Below, piece by piece: positions 34,182 to 43,110 of a stretch of DNA of 64,000 nucleotides. Each line of letters starts with the position of its first letter. The stretch's first letter is position 1. The DNA is taken from the NCBI RefSeq assembly GCF_003265355.1, contig NZ_QFRW01000330.1, positions 1 to 64,000 on the forward strand. The letters are read 5' to 3'. Below the pieces are notes generated by a model. That model had not been told where the DNA came from and did no database searches. It saw only the letters and a list, made by a program, of their open reading frames with translations. Made by a program: the position numbers and the translations under genes. The stretch is from Glycomyces dulcitolivorans (GTDB lineage: Bacteria > Actinomycetota > Actinomycetes > Mycobacteriales > Micromonosporaceae).

Positions 34182-35171
34182 ATGGCGCACAAGGGCTTCC
34201 GCTCCGCAATCCAAGTAGTGATCGCTGCCGTCTTCGCACTCTTGATGTCGGTCGTCGCCGTCCCGTCCAGCGCGAGTGCGGCATCAGAGACCGAATCCGA
34301 CCCGCGGGACTCGCTGGCGTCCCCCACCGATGCCCCTCTGCTCCAAGCAGACGACCTCGACGCGTTCTGGACGCCCGAGCGCATGGCCGCCGCGACGCCC
34401 CCTGAGATCGACGAGCCCGTCCTCGACACCGCCCTGCTCCAGGACCTCGACCTCGGCGAGCCGCGACTGGTCGAACCGGTCGCGCCCGACTCGGCGCCGG
34501 CGGCCCCGATGCTCGACCACTCGTACGCGACCGGCCGCATGTTCTACCTCGACGTCCTCGGCGGTTCCCACAGCTGCTCGGCGTCCGCGATCGCGAGCGG
34601 CAACCAGAGCCTCGTCCTGACCGCCGCGCACTGCCTCTACGACATCCAATGGAACTTCAATGTCGCCTTCGTCCCCGGATACGACAACGGCTACAAGCCG
34701 TACGGGACCTGGTCCGGGATCTACCACACCCAGACCGTCCCGACCTCGTGGATCGAGGATCGCGACTTCCAGCGCGATGTCGGCATGCTCCTCGTGCGCC
34801 CCAACTCGAACGGCCAGACTCTCAACCAGGTGGTCGGCGGCCACGGCTTCGCCACCGGGCAAGGCCACGAGGTCGACCTCCACGTCATCGGCTACCCGGA
34901 GAACCACGGCGACAACCAGTTCCAGTGGCACTGCTGGGGCCGCAGCGGAGCCACCGGCGTCATCTGGGACGACCGCATCACGATGAACTGCAACTTCACC
35001 AAGGGCGCCAGCGGCGGCCCCTGGCTCCTGAACTATTCCGCCACCTTTCCTGGTCTCGGCCTGGCCAACGGCACCCTCAGCACGTTCCGCGACGACGGAC
35101 TGAATTTCAGCCCCTACTTCGACGACTACGTCTGGAACTTCCAGGAGCAGATGAGCAACCTCGCTCCTTAA
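34182..35171 (+). CDS. Secreted trypsin-like serine protease
   Basis: 329 residues. Signal peptide (about 1-35, ending SSASA), an acidic propeptide-like stretch (about 36-110), then a chymotrypsin-fold domain. The catalytic triad is visible: His in LTAAHC, Asp in QRDVGML and Ser in KGASGGPW. Cys pairs flank the His and Ser sites. Closest in style to the glutamyl endopeptidase/V8-like or trypsin-like secreted proteases of actinomycetes. The ATG at 34182 is chosen because GGAGG is 6 nt upstream; an ATG two codons earlier overlaps that signal. Probably active outside the cell. Confidence 0.88.
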   Translation: MAHKGFRSAIQVVIAAVFALLMSVVAVPSSASAASETESDPRDSLASPTDAPLLQADDLDAFWTPERMAAATPPEIDEPVLDTALLQDLDLGEPRLVEPVAPDSAPAAPMLDHSYATGRMFYLDVLGGSHSCSASAIASGNQSLVLTAAHCLYDIQWNFNVAFVPGYDNGYKPYGTWSGIYHTQTVPTSWIEDRDFQRDVGMLLVRPNSNGQTLNQVVGGHGFATGQGHEVDLHVIGYPENHGDNQFQWHCWGRSGATGVIWDDRITMNCNFTKGASGGPWLLNYSATFPGLGLANGTLSTFRDDGLNFSPYFDDYVWNFQEQMSNLAP

Positions 35172-35180
35172 CCCGAAAGG

Positions 35181-35212
35181 CCCGGCAGGCCGCCACCCGG
35201 CGGCCCGCCGGG
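35181..35212 (+). terminator. Terminator after the protease gene
   Basis: 14-bp arms with one mismatch (CCCGGCAGGCCGCC/GGCGGCCCGCCGGG), loop ACCC, 9 bp past the stop. Confidence 0.75.
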
Positions 35213-35287
35213 ACCGCCACCGACGTTTCGCCCGGAACCTCCAGAACCCCTCTTGTCGCCCCGCTCCGCTACCCTCGTCATAACCCT

Positions 35288-35301
35288 TGGCAGTCCTGCC
35301 A
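35288..35301. promoter_or_regulatory. Inverted repeat upstream of the NACHT gene
   Basis: TGGCAG-TC-CTGCCA, perfect 6-bp arms, 32 bp before the ATG at 35334. Possible operator or a small mRNA hairpin. Confidence 0.4.
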
Positions 35302-35333
35302 TGCCATCTCCGTGAGCCCGTAGGAGTCGGCGG

Positions 35334-38300
35334 ATGTCCCTCGCTGGTAAGGCAATCACCACGATCCTCGGCCTGTCGGGGCTCCCGCTCACCTGGCTGC
35401 TGATCGACCGGAACCTGGCCGAGACCTGGCTGGCGGTCCTGCTCCTGGTCCTCTACGAGGCGGTCATCGGCTTGGGCGCCATGCTGCTCTCGGTCGCCCA
35501 GCAGACCGTCCGCCGCCGCCTCGAACAACTCGCCAACGTCGCCGACCTCGCCTTGGGCCGCAAGGTCTCCCGTTACGCCCGCCACTATCGCCGCTACGTG
35601 CTCGAACAGAACGCCCGCATCAACGCCCGGGACCTCGCCCACACCCCGAGCCACATCCCGGAACTCGACGCGGTCTATGTGGACGTCGGCCTGGTCCCGG
35701 GGTCTCCCGGTCCGAAGTCGGGCGGCCTGCTGCCGACCTTCAGCGACGTCTCCACCGAGCGCCGATCGATCCACGAACTCCTCGACCAGGAACGGCCCGC
35801 GGTCTTCGCCGTCATCGGCGCGCCCGGAAGCGGCAAGTCCACTCTGCTCCGCCACACCGCCCGCCGGTCGGCCTCCAGCGGGAAGGAGCAGCGCCGACGC
35901 ATCCCGGTCCTGCTCGCGCTCCGGGACCACGCGGAGTCGTTGTCCGCCAATTCCTCCCAGACTCTCGCCGACCTGATTCGCACGGACGTCGGCCGCCTCG
36001 CGATCTCAGAGCCGTCCGGCTGGTGGGAGGTCCGGCTCCGCGAGGGCGACTGCCTGATCCTGTTTGACGGCCTCGACGAGGTCGCCCGCAAGGAGGACCG
36101 CACGCTCGTCTCCGAGTGGATCGAGAAGCAGATCGCCAAGCACCCGCGCAACGACTTCGTGATCACCTCCCGCCCCCACGGCTACCAGACCGCGGTCATC
36201 CCCCAAGCGACCGCGCTTCAGGTGCGGCCCTTCACCACCGAGGAGATCCGCCGGTTCGTCCACGGCTGGTGCCTGGCCAGCGAGCGCCTCGCGACCCAGT
36301 CGACCGGGCCCGAGATCGACCGGCGCGCCGCCGAAGAGGCGACTGATCTTCTCGACCAGCTCGCGACGGCTCCAGTGCTTCAGGACCTCGCCGTCAATCC
36401 GCTCCTTCTCACCATGATGGTCCTGGTCCACAGGGAGCGCCGGGCGCTTCCGGCAGGCCGTGCAGACCTGTACGGCCAGGTCTGCGACGTGATGCTCTGG
36501 CGCCGACAGGAGTCGAAGAAGCTCGAAGTGAAGCCGAACGGCGCGATCAGGCAGCGGATCCTCGCGGCCCTCGCCTACGAGATGATGACCGCGGAGACCC
36601 GCGACTTCTCCAGATCTCAGGTCGTCGAGGTCTTCGACGGCCTGCTGAGCGGCCTCGACGTCGACGTCACCGCCGGGATCCTGATGGACAGCATCATCGA
36701 GTCGAGCGGCCTCCTCGCCGAGCGCGAGAAGGACCGCTTCGGGTTCGCGCACCACACCATCGGCGAATACCTTGCTTCCGTGCACATCCGCAACAACAAC
36801 CTCGTGAAGACTCTGATTCGGGAAGTCGACAACCCCTGGTGGCGCGAGACGACGCTCCTCTACATCGCCGACTCCGACGCCGACCGCATCGTCGAGGTCT
36901 GCCTCGAACGCAATACCGGGGCCTCACTCTCGCTTGCGTTCGCGTGCATCGCGAACCAGGGTCAGATCCACCGCGACCTCCGGCAGCGGGTCGAGGACCT
37001 CAAGGCAGCGGCGTTTGAGGACGACGCCGACCCGCAACTCCGATACCAGGTTGCGTTGGCGCTGGTGGCCGAACATCTGACCAAATTCGTGTCGCTTGAC
37101 AATGGCACCCTCGTCTGCCCGGATCCGATTCCAGCGGATCTTTATTGGTTGTTCTGCAAGGACTTCGGCAATCTGCAGCCGGACGGGTTCACCAACCCCG
37201 TCGGTATCCTTCCGGCCAAGGGGATGTGGGGACACGAAGCCATAGGATTCGTCGAATGGTTCAACAGCGCAGCGACGGTTAAGAACACCGCCACATATCG
37301 GCTCGTTACTCCGGAGGAGGTGAGGGCGCTTGTATACCGTGATGCTAAATCGATGACGAGAGACTCGCGAATCGGCCCAGTCTGGACTCTGGGGCCATCT
37401 GATGGTGTTGAAGTAAAGGCCTGCTTCGTCGGTTCGCCACCCATGTACCCCGTCGATGAGTTGGGGATCCAGCTGTACCTCACGGAAGATGTTGCTACGA
37501 AACGCGTGGTTGCGAACCTGCTTCTCGCAGACGCCATCAGAGTAGCGAAGGTGCTCAAGCGCGATCGCGAGGGTTCCGCTTCGCTCGATACTGACAAGCT
37601 ACTCGGCCTGATCCATGCGGAGATCTCCGTGGCCACGAAGAGTCTTGGTTTCGACTTCTACGATGCCGCTTCCGCCCACCGGGATCTCGGTCTGGTGGAT
37701 CTGCTTCGGTCCGCCTTCAGCAGTCAGTTCTTCTCAGGTCCGTCGTTCGAAGTATCCATGATGAACTCGATTTTGGACCCGCTTGTGAGGACGTTCAAGC
37801 GCTTCCACAATGCCGAACTAGGCCTGAGCCTTGAAGATCCGTATCCGGATGACACTGGAAGCCAGGATATGCAGCCGCGCTACTTCGGAATCGCCCTTTC
37901 GCGTGCGCTGCGTGTCGTTATCTCAGGGCATCGGACAATTGAGCCGGGGGCGCTCATTGAAGTCGGGCATTCGACCGATCTCAACCGAATCTTTGCTAAA
38001 GCAATCTGTGCTCAAGCGGAACTCGTGGGCTATCGTGGCTCGGCGGCGCTGAGCAAGCTTTGGGACCATCTTGTTTTCGTCAGGCATGCCGCACTTGGCC
38101 AAATTGAAGAGGGGGTGGCCGAGCAGTGGGTTGCCGACGCGACTTTGCGGCTGGTTGACCGGGCTTCGGCGGTCCTGGGGCGAGTGGACTCCGCCCGGCT
38201 AGATGTACTCCGGGACATTCGTTTCTCCGCTGCGGTCCTGGCAGCCGAAACAGAGATACTCGGTTATTGGGGAACAGCCGAGCACTTCCGGGAAATCGCC

Positions 38301-38375
38301 TATGGGGCCGCCCGTCTCCAGGACCGTATCGAAGGCAAAGTACCCCTGGAACAGATCATCCTCGCTCGCGAGTAG
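35334..38375 (+). CDS. Membrane-anchored NACHT-domain NTPase (NLR-like)
   Basis: 1013 residues. Two hydrophobic segments (about 7-25, 32-55) anchor the N-terminus. The NACHT module follows: Walker A GAPGSGKST (about 163-171), Walker B LILFDGLDEV (about 238-247), sensor FVITSRPHGY, and a downstream LAVNPLLLTMMVLVHRE helix typical of the family. Residues from about 560 on match nothing I know and lack obvious leucine-rich or TPR repeats; their codons are clearly less GC-rich than the first half. Bacterial NACHT proteins include antiphage defence proteins that sense phage and act through the N-terminal domain, here possibly membrane disruption. TAGGAG precedes the ATG. The 3' end overlaps the convergent pentapeptide gene by 20 bp. 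The defence role is inferred. Confidence 0.88.
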   Translation: MSLAGKAITTILGLSGLPLTWLLIDRNLAETWLAVLLLVLYEAVIGLGAMLLSVAQQTVRRRLEQLANVADLALGRKVSRYARHYRRYVLEQNARINARDLAHTPSHIPELDAVYVDVGLVPGSPGPKSGGLLPTFSDVSTERRSIHELLDQERPAVFAVIGAPGSGKSTLLRHTARRSASSGKEQRRRIPVLLALRDHAESLSANSSQTLADLIRTDVGRLAISEPSGWWEVRLREGDCLILFDGLDEVARKEDRTLVSEWIEKQIAKHPRNDFVITSRPHGYQTAVIPQATALQVRPFTTEEIRRFVHGWCLASERLATQSTGPEIDRRAAEEATDLLDQLATAPVLQDLAVNPLLLTMMVLVHRERRALPAGRADLYGQVCDVMLWRRQESKKLEVKPNGAIRQRILAALAYEMMTAETRDFSRSQVVEVFDGLLSGLDVDVTAGILMDSIIESSGLLAEREKDRFGFAHHTIGEYLASVHIRNNNLVKTLIREVDNPWWRETTLLYIADSDADRIVEVCLERNTGASLSLAFACIANQGQIHRDLRQRVEDLKAAAFEDDADPQLRYQVALALVAEHLTKFVSLDNGTLVCPDPIPADLYWLFCKDFGNLQPDGFTNPVGILPAKGMWGHEAIGFVEWFNSAATVKNTATYRLVTPEEVRALVYRDAKSMTRDSRIGPVWTLGPSDGVEVKACFVGSPPMYPVDELGIQLYLTEDVATKRVVANLLLADAIRVAKVLKRDREGSASLDTDKLLGLIHAEISVATKSLGFDFYDAASAHRDLGLVDLLRSAFSSQFFSGPSFEVSMMNSILDPLVRTFKRFHNAELGLSLEDPYPDDTGSQDMQPRYFGIALSRALRVVISGHRTIEPGALIEVGHSTDLNRIFAKAICAQAELVGYRGSAALSKLWDHLVFVRHAALGQIEEGVAEQWVADATLRLVDRASAVLGRVDSARLDVLRDIRFSAAVLAAETEILGYWGTAEHFREIAYGAARLQDRIEGKVPLEQIILARE

Positions 38376-39849
38376 CGACCGGTTCCGGTTGGTCGGCCGC
38401 TGGGACCGGGCCGGCGGCCGGTTCGGGTTCGCGGACCAGGTAGCGGTAGCGGCTCGGTGAGGGGAGTTTTTCGAGATTCCAGCCGGTCGGGAGTTGCGAG
38501 GGGTTGAGGGGCCGCCAGAAGGAGACCAGGTCGAAGATGTCGGGTTCGTGGAGGGCCGTGCCCTCGAAGTTCGCGTCGCCGTTGAAGGTCGATCCCCAGA
38601 AGGTGGTCGGGCCCCGGAAGTCGGTGCCTTGGAAGTGGGCGTCCTTCTCGAAGGTGGAGGAGAGGATGGTCGCTCTGCGCTCGAAAACTGTGGCGTCAAA
38701 GCGCGCGTCGCCGCGGAACTTCGTGAACTCGAAGGCGGCCGTGCCGGAGAAGACGACCTCATGGAAAGCCGCCCTCTCCCGGAACAGGGCGTGCTCGAAC
38801 CCCGTGTCGGCATTGAACCGGGTGCCGTGGGCGTTGAATTCGCTTAGGAAGCTGGTCTGTTCGAAGTCCACTGGACTGCGGAATATCGCATGTTGGAACT
38901 CCGCCGCCGAGCCGAAGCCTGCCCGGGAGAAGAACGCGATGTCCCCGAACTCGGCGAACTTGAAGTCGGCGCCTGACAAGAAGGTCGAATGGTTGAACTC
39001 GGCTGAGCCTTCGAACTTCGTTGCAAGGAATGTGGTGTACCCGTTGAACGAGCTCTCGATGAATGAGGCATCTCCCGCGAACACGGCGCTGAAGAAGTTA
39101 GCGGCGACCAGATGGCAGTCACCGAAATCGACACGTTCGAGGTGGGCGCCGCTCAGGTCCAGGCGATCATGGCTCCAGTACTCGCGGGGGCCGAGGGTCC
39201 GTTTGAGTTTTCGTTGGAGGATCTCCTGTGCCTTCCGCCGGACCTCGCGCTCGGGGTCTGTGGAGCCGGGATGGTCGTCGGGATCGAAGGGTTGGCGCAG
39301 ATAGGTGCAGATCTCGTCCAGGACCGAACTCCGCAGCTCCTCGTGCTGCTCGCCGAGCCGTTCGAGCGTCAGGAGTCCGTTCTTGCGGACCGTCGCGTTC
39401 TCCGAGGTGAGCTGCTCGACCGCATGGACTCTGAGGTCCATGATGCGCTGCTGGGTGGTGTGAAACTCCTCGTGCTGCTGCTTGCGGAAGCCGAGGACCA
39501 GTGCCGCAGCGCCACCCAGGCCCGCTGCCACCGTCAGGGTGCTGCGGATGGCGTCCAGGCGCATCTTAGTGACTTCGAGTTCGGCCTGCGCATCGCCGGG
39601 GATCCGCGCCGCCTCGATCTGGCCTGCCTGAACGCGGTAGTAGATCCAAGCGGCGACCGCGATGAGCACCAGCGCGATCGGCAGAATCCGGGTCGGAATC
39701 TGCCTCGGCCGCCACGGTGTGCGCGGGGCGCGCTCCAGCCGCTTGAGGCGCAGGCGGAACGGGACCCGCTTCAAGGACCGGAGTCGGTCGTCGATGCTCG
39801 TCTTCGCATCGTCGAGAAGCGACTCGATCGCCGGTTTGAGGAGGGGCAT
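38356..39849 (-). CDS. Membrane pentapeptide-repeat protein
   Basis: 497 residues. Two hydrophobic segments (about 53-70 and 103-122), a helical stretch with EQLTSENATVRKNGLLTLER, then from about residue 225 to 450 many A(D/N)F-type pentapeptides (ANFFSAVFAG..., FHEVVFSGTAAFEFTKF...), which fold as a right-handed square beta-helix. A Pro/Glu-rich tail ends the protein. Such proteins are common in actinomycetes and their role is mostly unknown. It converges on the NACHT gene with a 20-bp overlap. No clear Shine-Dalgarno before the ATG. Confidence 0.85.
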   Translation of the reverse strand: MPLLKPAIESLLDDAKTSIDDRLRSLKRVPFRLRLKRLERAPRTPWRPRQIPTRILPIALVLIAVAAWIYYRVQAGQIEAARIPGDAQAELEVTKMRLDAIRSTLTVAAGLGGAAALVLGFRKQQHEEFHTTQQRIMDLRVHAVEQLTSENATVRKNGLLTLERLGEQHEELRSSVLDEICTYLRQPFDPDDHPGSTDPEREVRRKAQEILQRKLKRTLGPREYWSHDRLDLSGAHLERVDFGDCHLVAANFFSAVFAGDASFIESSFNGYTTFLATKFEGSAEFNHSTFLSGADFKFAEFGDIAFFSRAGFGSAAEFQHAIFRSPVDFEQTSFLSEFNAHGTRFNADTGFEHALFRERAAFHEVVFSGTAAFEFTKFRGDARFDATVFERRATILSSTFEKDAHFQGTDFRGPTTFWGSTFNGDANFEGTALHEPDIFDLVSFWRPLNPSQLPTGWNLEKLPSPSRYRYLVREPEPAAGPVPAADQPEPVATRERG

Positions 39850-39885
39850 GCGACCAGGTTAGGGGAGTGGCGCACCCAAGCGGGC

Positions 39886-39902
39886 CCCGCTCGTCGAGCG
39901 GG
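39886..39902 (-). terminator. Hairpin downstream of ridA
   Basis: CCCGCTC-GTC-GAGCGGG, perfect 7-bp arms, 26 bp past the RidA stop. Confidence 0.55.
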
Positions 39903-39928
39903 ACCGGCCTGCCGCCGTTCGTATCCCG

Positions 39929-40324
39929 CTAGCCGACCGCGGTGCCCTCCAGCTCGATCAGCTGGCCCGGGATCGCCAGGCGGGTGACGCCGAGCATCGT
40001 GGTGGCCGGGGCGACTCGGGCGGCGCCGAGTTTGGCGGCTAGGACGCCGTAGTGTTGGAAGAGGAGGTCGACGTCGGTGGTGAAGACGTTGAGCCGCACC
40101 AGGTTCGACAGCGACATTCCCGCTTCGGCGAGGACGGCCTCCAGGTTGGCGAGGCTCAGGGCGAGCTGGGCGGCCATGTCGCCCTCGTGCTCGGGCTTGC
40201 CGTCCCCGGTCATCGCGGTCTGGCCGGAGCAGTAGAGGGTCCGGGTGTGGCCGGAGACGAGTTCGCCCTGGTTGAAGCCCATCTCGACCGACCAGGTCAC
40301 CGGGTTGATCGCGGTACGTTCCAT
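39929..40324 (-). CDS. RidA/YjgF/UK114-family protein
   Basis: 131 residues of the RidA fold: SGHTRTLYCSGQTAM, MAAQLALSLANLEAVLAEAGM, and a C-terminal PGQLIELEGTAVG with the usual P-x-x-x-x-E-I/L-E-G pattern. RidA enzymes hydrolyse reactive enamine/imine intermediates. The conserved Arg that normally precedes V-x-x (R-V-A-P-A-T-T-M) is present. Start uncertain: ATG 40324 gives the standard length, while ATG 40369 would add 15 residues. Divergent from the WYL regulator, with an operator-like repeat between. Confidence 0.85.
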   Translation of the reverse strand: MERTAINPVTWSVEMGFNQGELVSGHTRTLYCSGQTAMTGDGKPEHEGDMAAQLALSLANLEAVLAEAGMSLSNLVRLNVFTTDVDLLFQHYGVLAAKLGAARVAPATTMLGVTRLAIPGQLIELEGTAVG

Positions 40325-40381
40325 CGTCACAGCTGTTCCATTCGTTTCGTCGGGACACTTCCTGCTCATGAGCCTGCCAAG

Positions 40382-40408
40382 AAATCACGACATCATCGGT
40401 CATGATTT
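40382..40408. promoter_or_regulatory. Operator candidate between ridA-like and WYL genes
   Basis: AAATCACGAC-N7-GTCATGATTT: 10-bp arms with one mismatch in a short AT-rich gap, 16 bp before the regulator's ATG. Likely the binding site of the WYL protein for both divergent genes. Confidence 0.6.
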
Positions 40409-40424
40409 TTGATAGATTTTCGGA

Positions 40425-41399
40425 ATGCGCGCGGACAGGCTGGTCTCGCTGGTGCTCCTCCTGCGCCAGCGCGGCAGGTTGACCGCCGAGACGCTGGCCA
40501 GCGAGCTGGAGGTCTCCACCCGGACCGTGCTCCGCGACATCGAGGCGCTCTCGGCGGCCGGCGTTCCGGTCTACGCCGAGCGCGGCCGCAACGGCGGGTT
40601 CGTGCTGCTGCCGGGGTTCCGGACCGAGCTGACCGGGTTGAACCACGAGGAGGCGCTGGCGCTCTTGACGGCCGGGTCGCAGCGCGGCGAGCAGGTGTTC
40701 GGGCTCGGGACGGCGCTGGCGTCGGCGATGCGGAAGGTCGTCGACGCGCTGCCTGAGAGCCATCAGGCGACGGTGAGCGATGCGGCGCAGCGGTTCCTGG
40801 TGGAGCCCGAGACCGATCTGCTGTCGCGGCGTCAGGTGACCGAGGACGTTCCGGGCGCTGCGATGGTCGAGGTCCGGCGGGCGGTCCTCGCGGGCCGGAA
40901 GCTGCGGATCCGCTATGCAGCAACGGATCAGGAGCCTCGGTGGCGCACGGTCGACCCGATCGGGCTGGTCACGGTCCGGGACCGGGGCTATCTGTTGGCG
41001 ACGAGGTCGGGTGCGGACCGGACCTACCGGCTTTCGCGTGTCCTGGAGGCCGAGGCGCTGCCGGACCCTGCCGAGCGGCCGGACCGGGTGGACCTGGACC
41101 GGATCTGGCGGGAGCGGTCGGCGCAGTTCCTTTCCGGCAGTGCCCATCTGACCGCGCTGGTGCGGGTCGATCCGGCGCGGCGCGAGGAGCTGCTGGACAC
41201 CGCGCTCGCGGTGCGGGCCGAGGAACCCGGACCCGACGGGTGGCCGCGTCTCGAACTGACCTATCAGGATGCGCGCCATGCCGAGTGGGCCTTGTGGCAG
41301 CTGGAGGCCGACGCCGAGGCACTGGCTCCGCCGTCGCTGCGGGCGGCTTTGCGCGACCGCGCGGCGGCGGTCGCCGCCCGCTACCGTGCAGCGGACTGA
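40425..41399 (+). CDS. WYL-domain transcriptional regulator
   Basis: 324 residues: N-terminal winged HTH_11 (RGRLTAETLASELEVSTRTV) and a WYL domain (about 145-220; KLRIRYAATDQEPRWRTVDP), which binds nucleic acid or small ligands in this family. Divergent from the RidA gene, with a near-perfect palindrome between the two starts. Probably senses a metabolite and controls both genes. No strong Shine-Dalgarno; possibly leaderless. Confidence 0.88.
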   Translation: MRADRLVSLVLLLRQRGRLTAETLASELEVSTRTVLRDIEALSAAGVPVYAERGRNGGFVLLPGFRTELTGLNHEEALALLTAGSQRGEQVFGLGTALASAMRKVVDALPESHQATVSDAAQRFLVEPETDLLSRRQVTEDVPGAAMVEVRRAVLAGRKLRIRYAATDQEPRWRTVDPIGLVTVRDRGYLLATRSGADRTYRLSRVLEAEALPDPAERPDRVDLDRIWRERSAQFLSGSAHLTALVRVDPARREELLDTALAVRAEEPGPDGWPRLELTYQDARHAEWALWQLEADAEALAPPSLRAALRDRAAAVAARYRAAD

Positions 41400-41563
41400 G
41401 CGGGGCCGGGCCGCGGCGGTCCGACGCCCGCTACCGCCCCCGCGAATTGGCCGAGATCGCGCCGAGTCTGCGGTCGCTGCCGGTTGCAGGGCCGCGAACT
41501 GACCGCGGTCGGGCCTGGACCGCGATCGCCGTCAGCGACCAACCTTCCCCCTACACTCGGCGC

Positions 41564-42331
41564 ATGAGCATTGACCCACCTCGGCCCACCGCGCTCGTCA
41601 CCGGCGCCGCTTCGGGAATCGGTGCGGCCCTAGCAAAGCGACTCTCCTCCGCGGGCTATCGGCTCATCCTCGTCGACCGTGATGGCGATCGCCTCCGTCA
41701 GAGCGCCGAGTCGCTGCCCGACATCGAACTCCTCACCGCCGACCTCACGGCCGAGGCCGACCTCGCGGGAATCGAGCAGCGCTGCCGCGACGGCGTGGAC
41801 CTGCTCGTCAACAACGCGGGATTCGGTCACCCGACCGAATTCCTCGCCACCCCGATCGAGGCCGAGATCGCGATGTCGCGGCTGCACATGGAGACCGTGC
41901 TGCGACTGACGCATGCCGCGCTGCCGTCAATGCTGAACAACGGCCGCGGGGGAGTGGTCAACACGGCCTCGCTGCTCGGGTTCTTCCCCACCTCGACCTA
42001 CTCCGCCACGAAAGCGTGGGTGATCAACTTCAGCCAGGCGACGGCCAAGATGGCTCGGCGGGAAGGGGTCACGGTCATGGCGCTGTGCCCCGGCTTCACG
42101 CGCACCGGGTTCCACGGCAGCGCAGGCATGGACATGTCGACGATCCCGGATTTCCTGTGGCTCGACCCCGACACCGTCGCCGCCGCAGCCCTGCGCGACT
42201 GGCGCAAGGGCAAAGCCCTCAGCGTCCCCGGCTGGCAGTACAAGCTGGTCGCGGCCTTCGGCCGCGCCCTCCCGCCCGGCATCGCCGGTCGCATCCTCTC
42301 CGGAACCGACATGCGCGCGAGCGGGCGCTAG
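41564..42331 (+). CDS. Short-chain dehydrogenase/reductase
   Basis: 255 residues, classical SDR. The cofactor loop TGAASGIGAALAKRL, the NNAG motif, the catalytic Ser region (NTASLLGFF) and YSATK are all present, so it should be an active NAD(P)-dependent oxidoreductase. The substrate is unknown. TACACT (41552-41557) lies 6 nt before the ATG and no Shine-Dalgarno is visible, pointing to a leaderless message. Confidence 0.9.
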   Translation: MSIDPPRPTALVTGAASGIGAALAKRLSSAGYRLILVDRDGDRLRQSAESLPDIELLTADLTAEADLAGIEQRCRDGVDLLVNNAGFGHPTEFLATPIEAEIAMSRLHMETVLRLTHAALPSMLNNGRGGVVNTASLLGFFPTSTYSATKAWVINFSQATAKMARREGVTVMALCPGFTRTGFHGSAGMDMSTIPDFLWLDPDTVAAAALRDWRKGKALSVPGWQYKLVAAFGRALPPGIAGRILSGTDMRASGR

Positions 42332-42512
42332 ACCGCGTTCAGGTATGTCGATGACGGATGGCCCTGGTCGAAGTGATCCCGCCGATCTGCGGCAAGCGCG
42401 GTCGGCCTCGAAGGCGCCCGGTCCCGCAACAGGTTTGGAGTTGCGTCGAGGAATCCGGTGTCGGGCGTGACTGGTACTCTCCGCGTCGGGCGCCGACTGC
42501 GCCTGTTGGTAG

Positions 42513-42547
42513 GGAATTGCTTGCGCCGCAGCGGAATTCGCTTGCGC
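42513..42547. repeat. Imperfect direct repeat, GGAATT(C)GCTTGCGC
   Basis: GGAATTGCTTGCGC (42513-42526) and GGAATTCGCTTGCGC (42533-42547) differ by one inserted C. They lie 20 bp apart just before the small secreted protein gene; the remaining 244-bp gap (42332-42575) shows nothing else I can name. Confidence 0.5.
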
Positions 42548-42575
42548 AGCGTCCCGCTCAAGAAGGGATACGCCA

Positions 42576-43088
42576 TTGCATTCGTCGATGATCGGCCGAA
42601 TCCGTGTCAAGCCTCGACACGCATTGCGCGCAGCGGTGCTCAGCCTGATCGCCGCAGTCGTCGCGGTGTTCGCTGTGCAGTCGCCGAGCTGGGCCGATGA
42701 GGACTACCACCAGAGCTGCCCCAACGACTGGGTCACCTGTCAGACCGGCGTCCAGGTCGCCGGGCCCCCCAGCAGCGGCGGTGACTGCGGGACGTCTGGC
42801 GCCGATACAGGCCACACGGTCGTCTGCGTCGTCTACGACGGCGACTACGTCTACGTCAAGGACGGTTCGGCGGACGGGATGGCGGCCATGGCGCGGATCG
42901 CGTATGAGAACGTCGACGTCGACAGCAAGAACATCCGGTTCTGCCGCAACAACTACGGCAACGGCTCCTGGGCGAGGTGCAACTTCGACTGGAACGAAGG
43001 CGTCACCAAGTCCGTCGGTGGAGGCGTCAAGCAGCGTTACGCCGGCTTCATCCTCACCGACCGCCTCTGGACTTTCTCCGGCAACTAG
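42576..43088 (+). CDS. Small secreted protein of unknown function
   Basis: 170 residues. A basic n-region (IGRIRVKPRHALR), hydrophobic core and PSWADE cleavage-like site form a signal peptide; the mature part has six Cys and many Tyr/Trp/Asn (CRNNYGNGSWARC), suggesting a disulfide-stabilised small domain. TTG start supported by AGAAGGGA 8 nt upstream; an ATG at 42588 is the alternative. Not recognised. Another small secreted protein of similar style is at 48904-49422, though I see no clear homology between them. Confidence 0.7.
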   Translation: MHSSMIGRIRVKPRHALRAAVLSLIAAVVAVFAVQSPSWADEDYHQSCPNDWVTCQTGVQVAGPPSSGGDCGTSGADTGHTVVCVVYDGDYVYVKDGSADGMAAMARIAYENVDVDSKNIRFCRNNYGNGSWARCNFDWNEGVTKSVGGGVKQRYAGFILTDRLWTFSGN

Positions 43089-43094
43089 CACCGA

Positions 43095-43110
43095 CTCGCC
43101 TCCTGGCGAG
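43095..43110 (+). terminator. Short terminator hairpin
   Basis: CTCGCC-TCCT-GGCGAG, perfect arms, 6 bp past the small secreted protein stop. Confidence 0.5.

Noticed and set aside
38500-39100. Tandem DNA repeats or a CRISPR-like array within the pentapeptide gene
   Set aside because: The repetition is at the five-residue protein level; no exact DNA repeat with unique spacers is present.
42332-42575. A small gene in the 244-bp gap upstream of the secreted protein
   Set aside because: Open frames here are Arg/Pro-rich, have no start signal and no homologous look; only a short direct repeat is supported.
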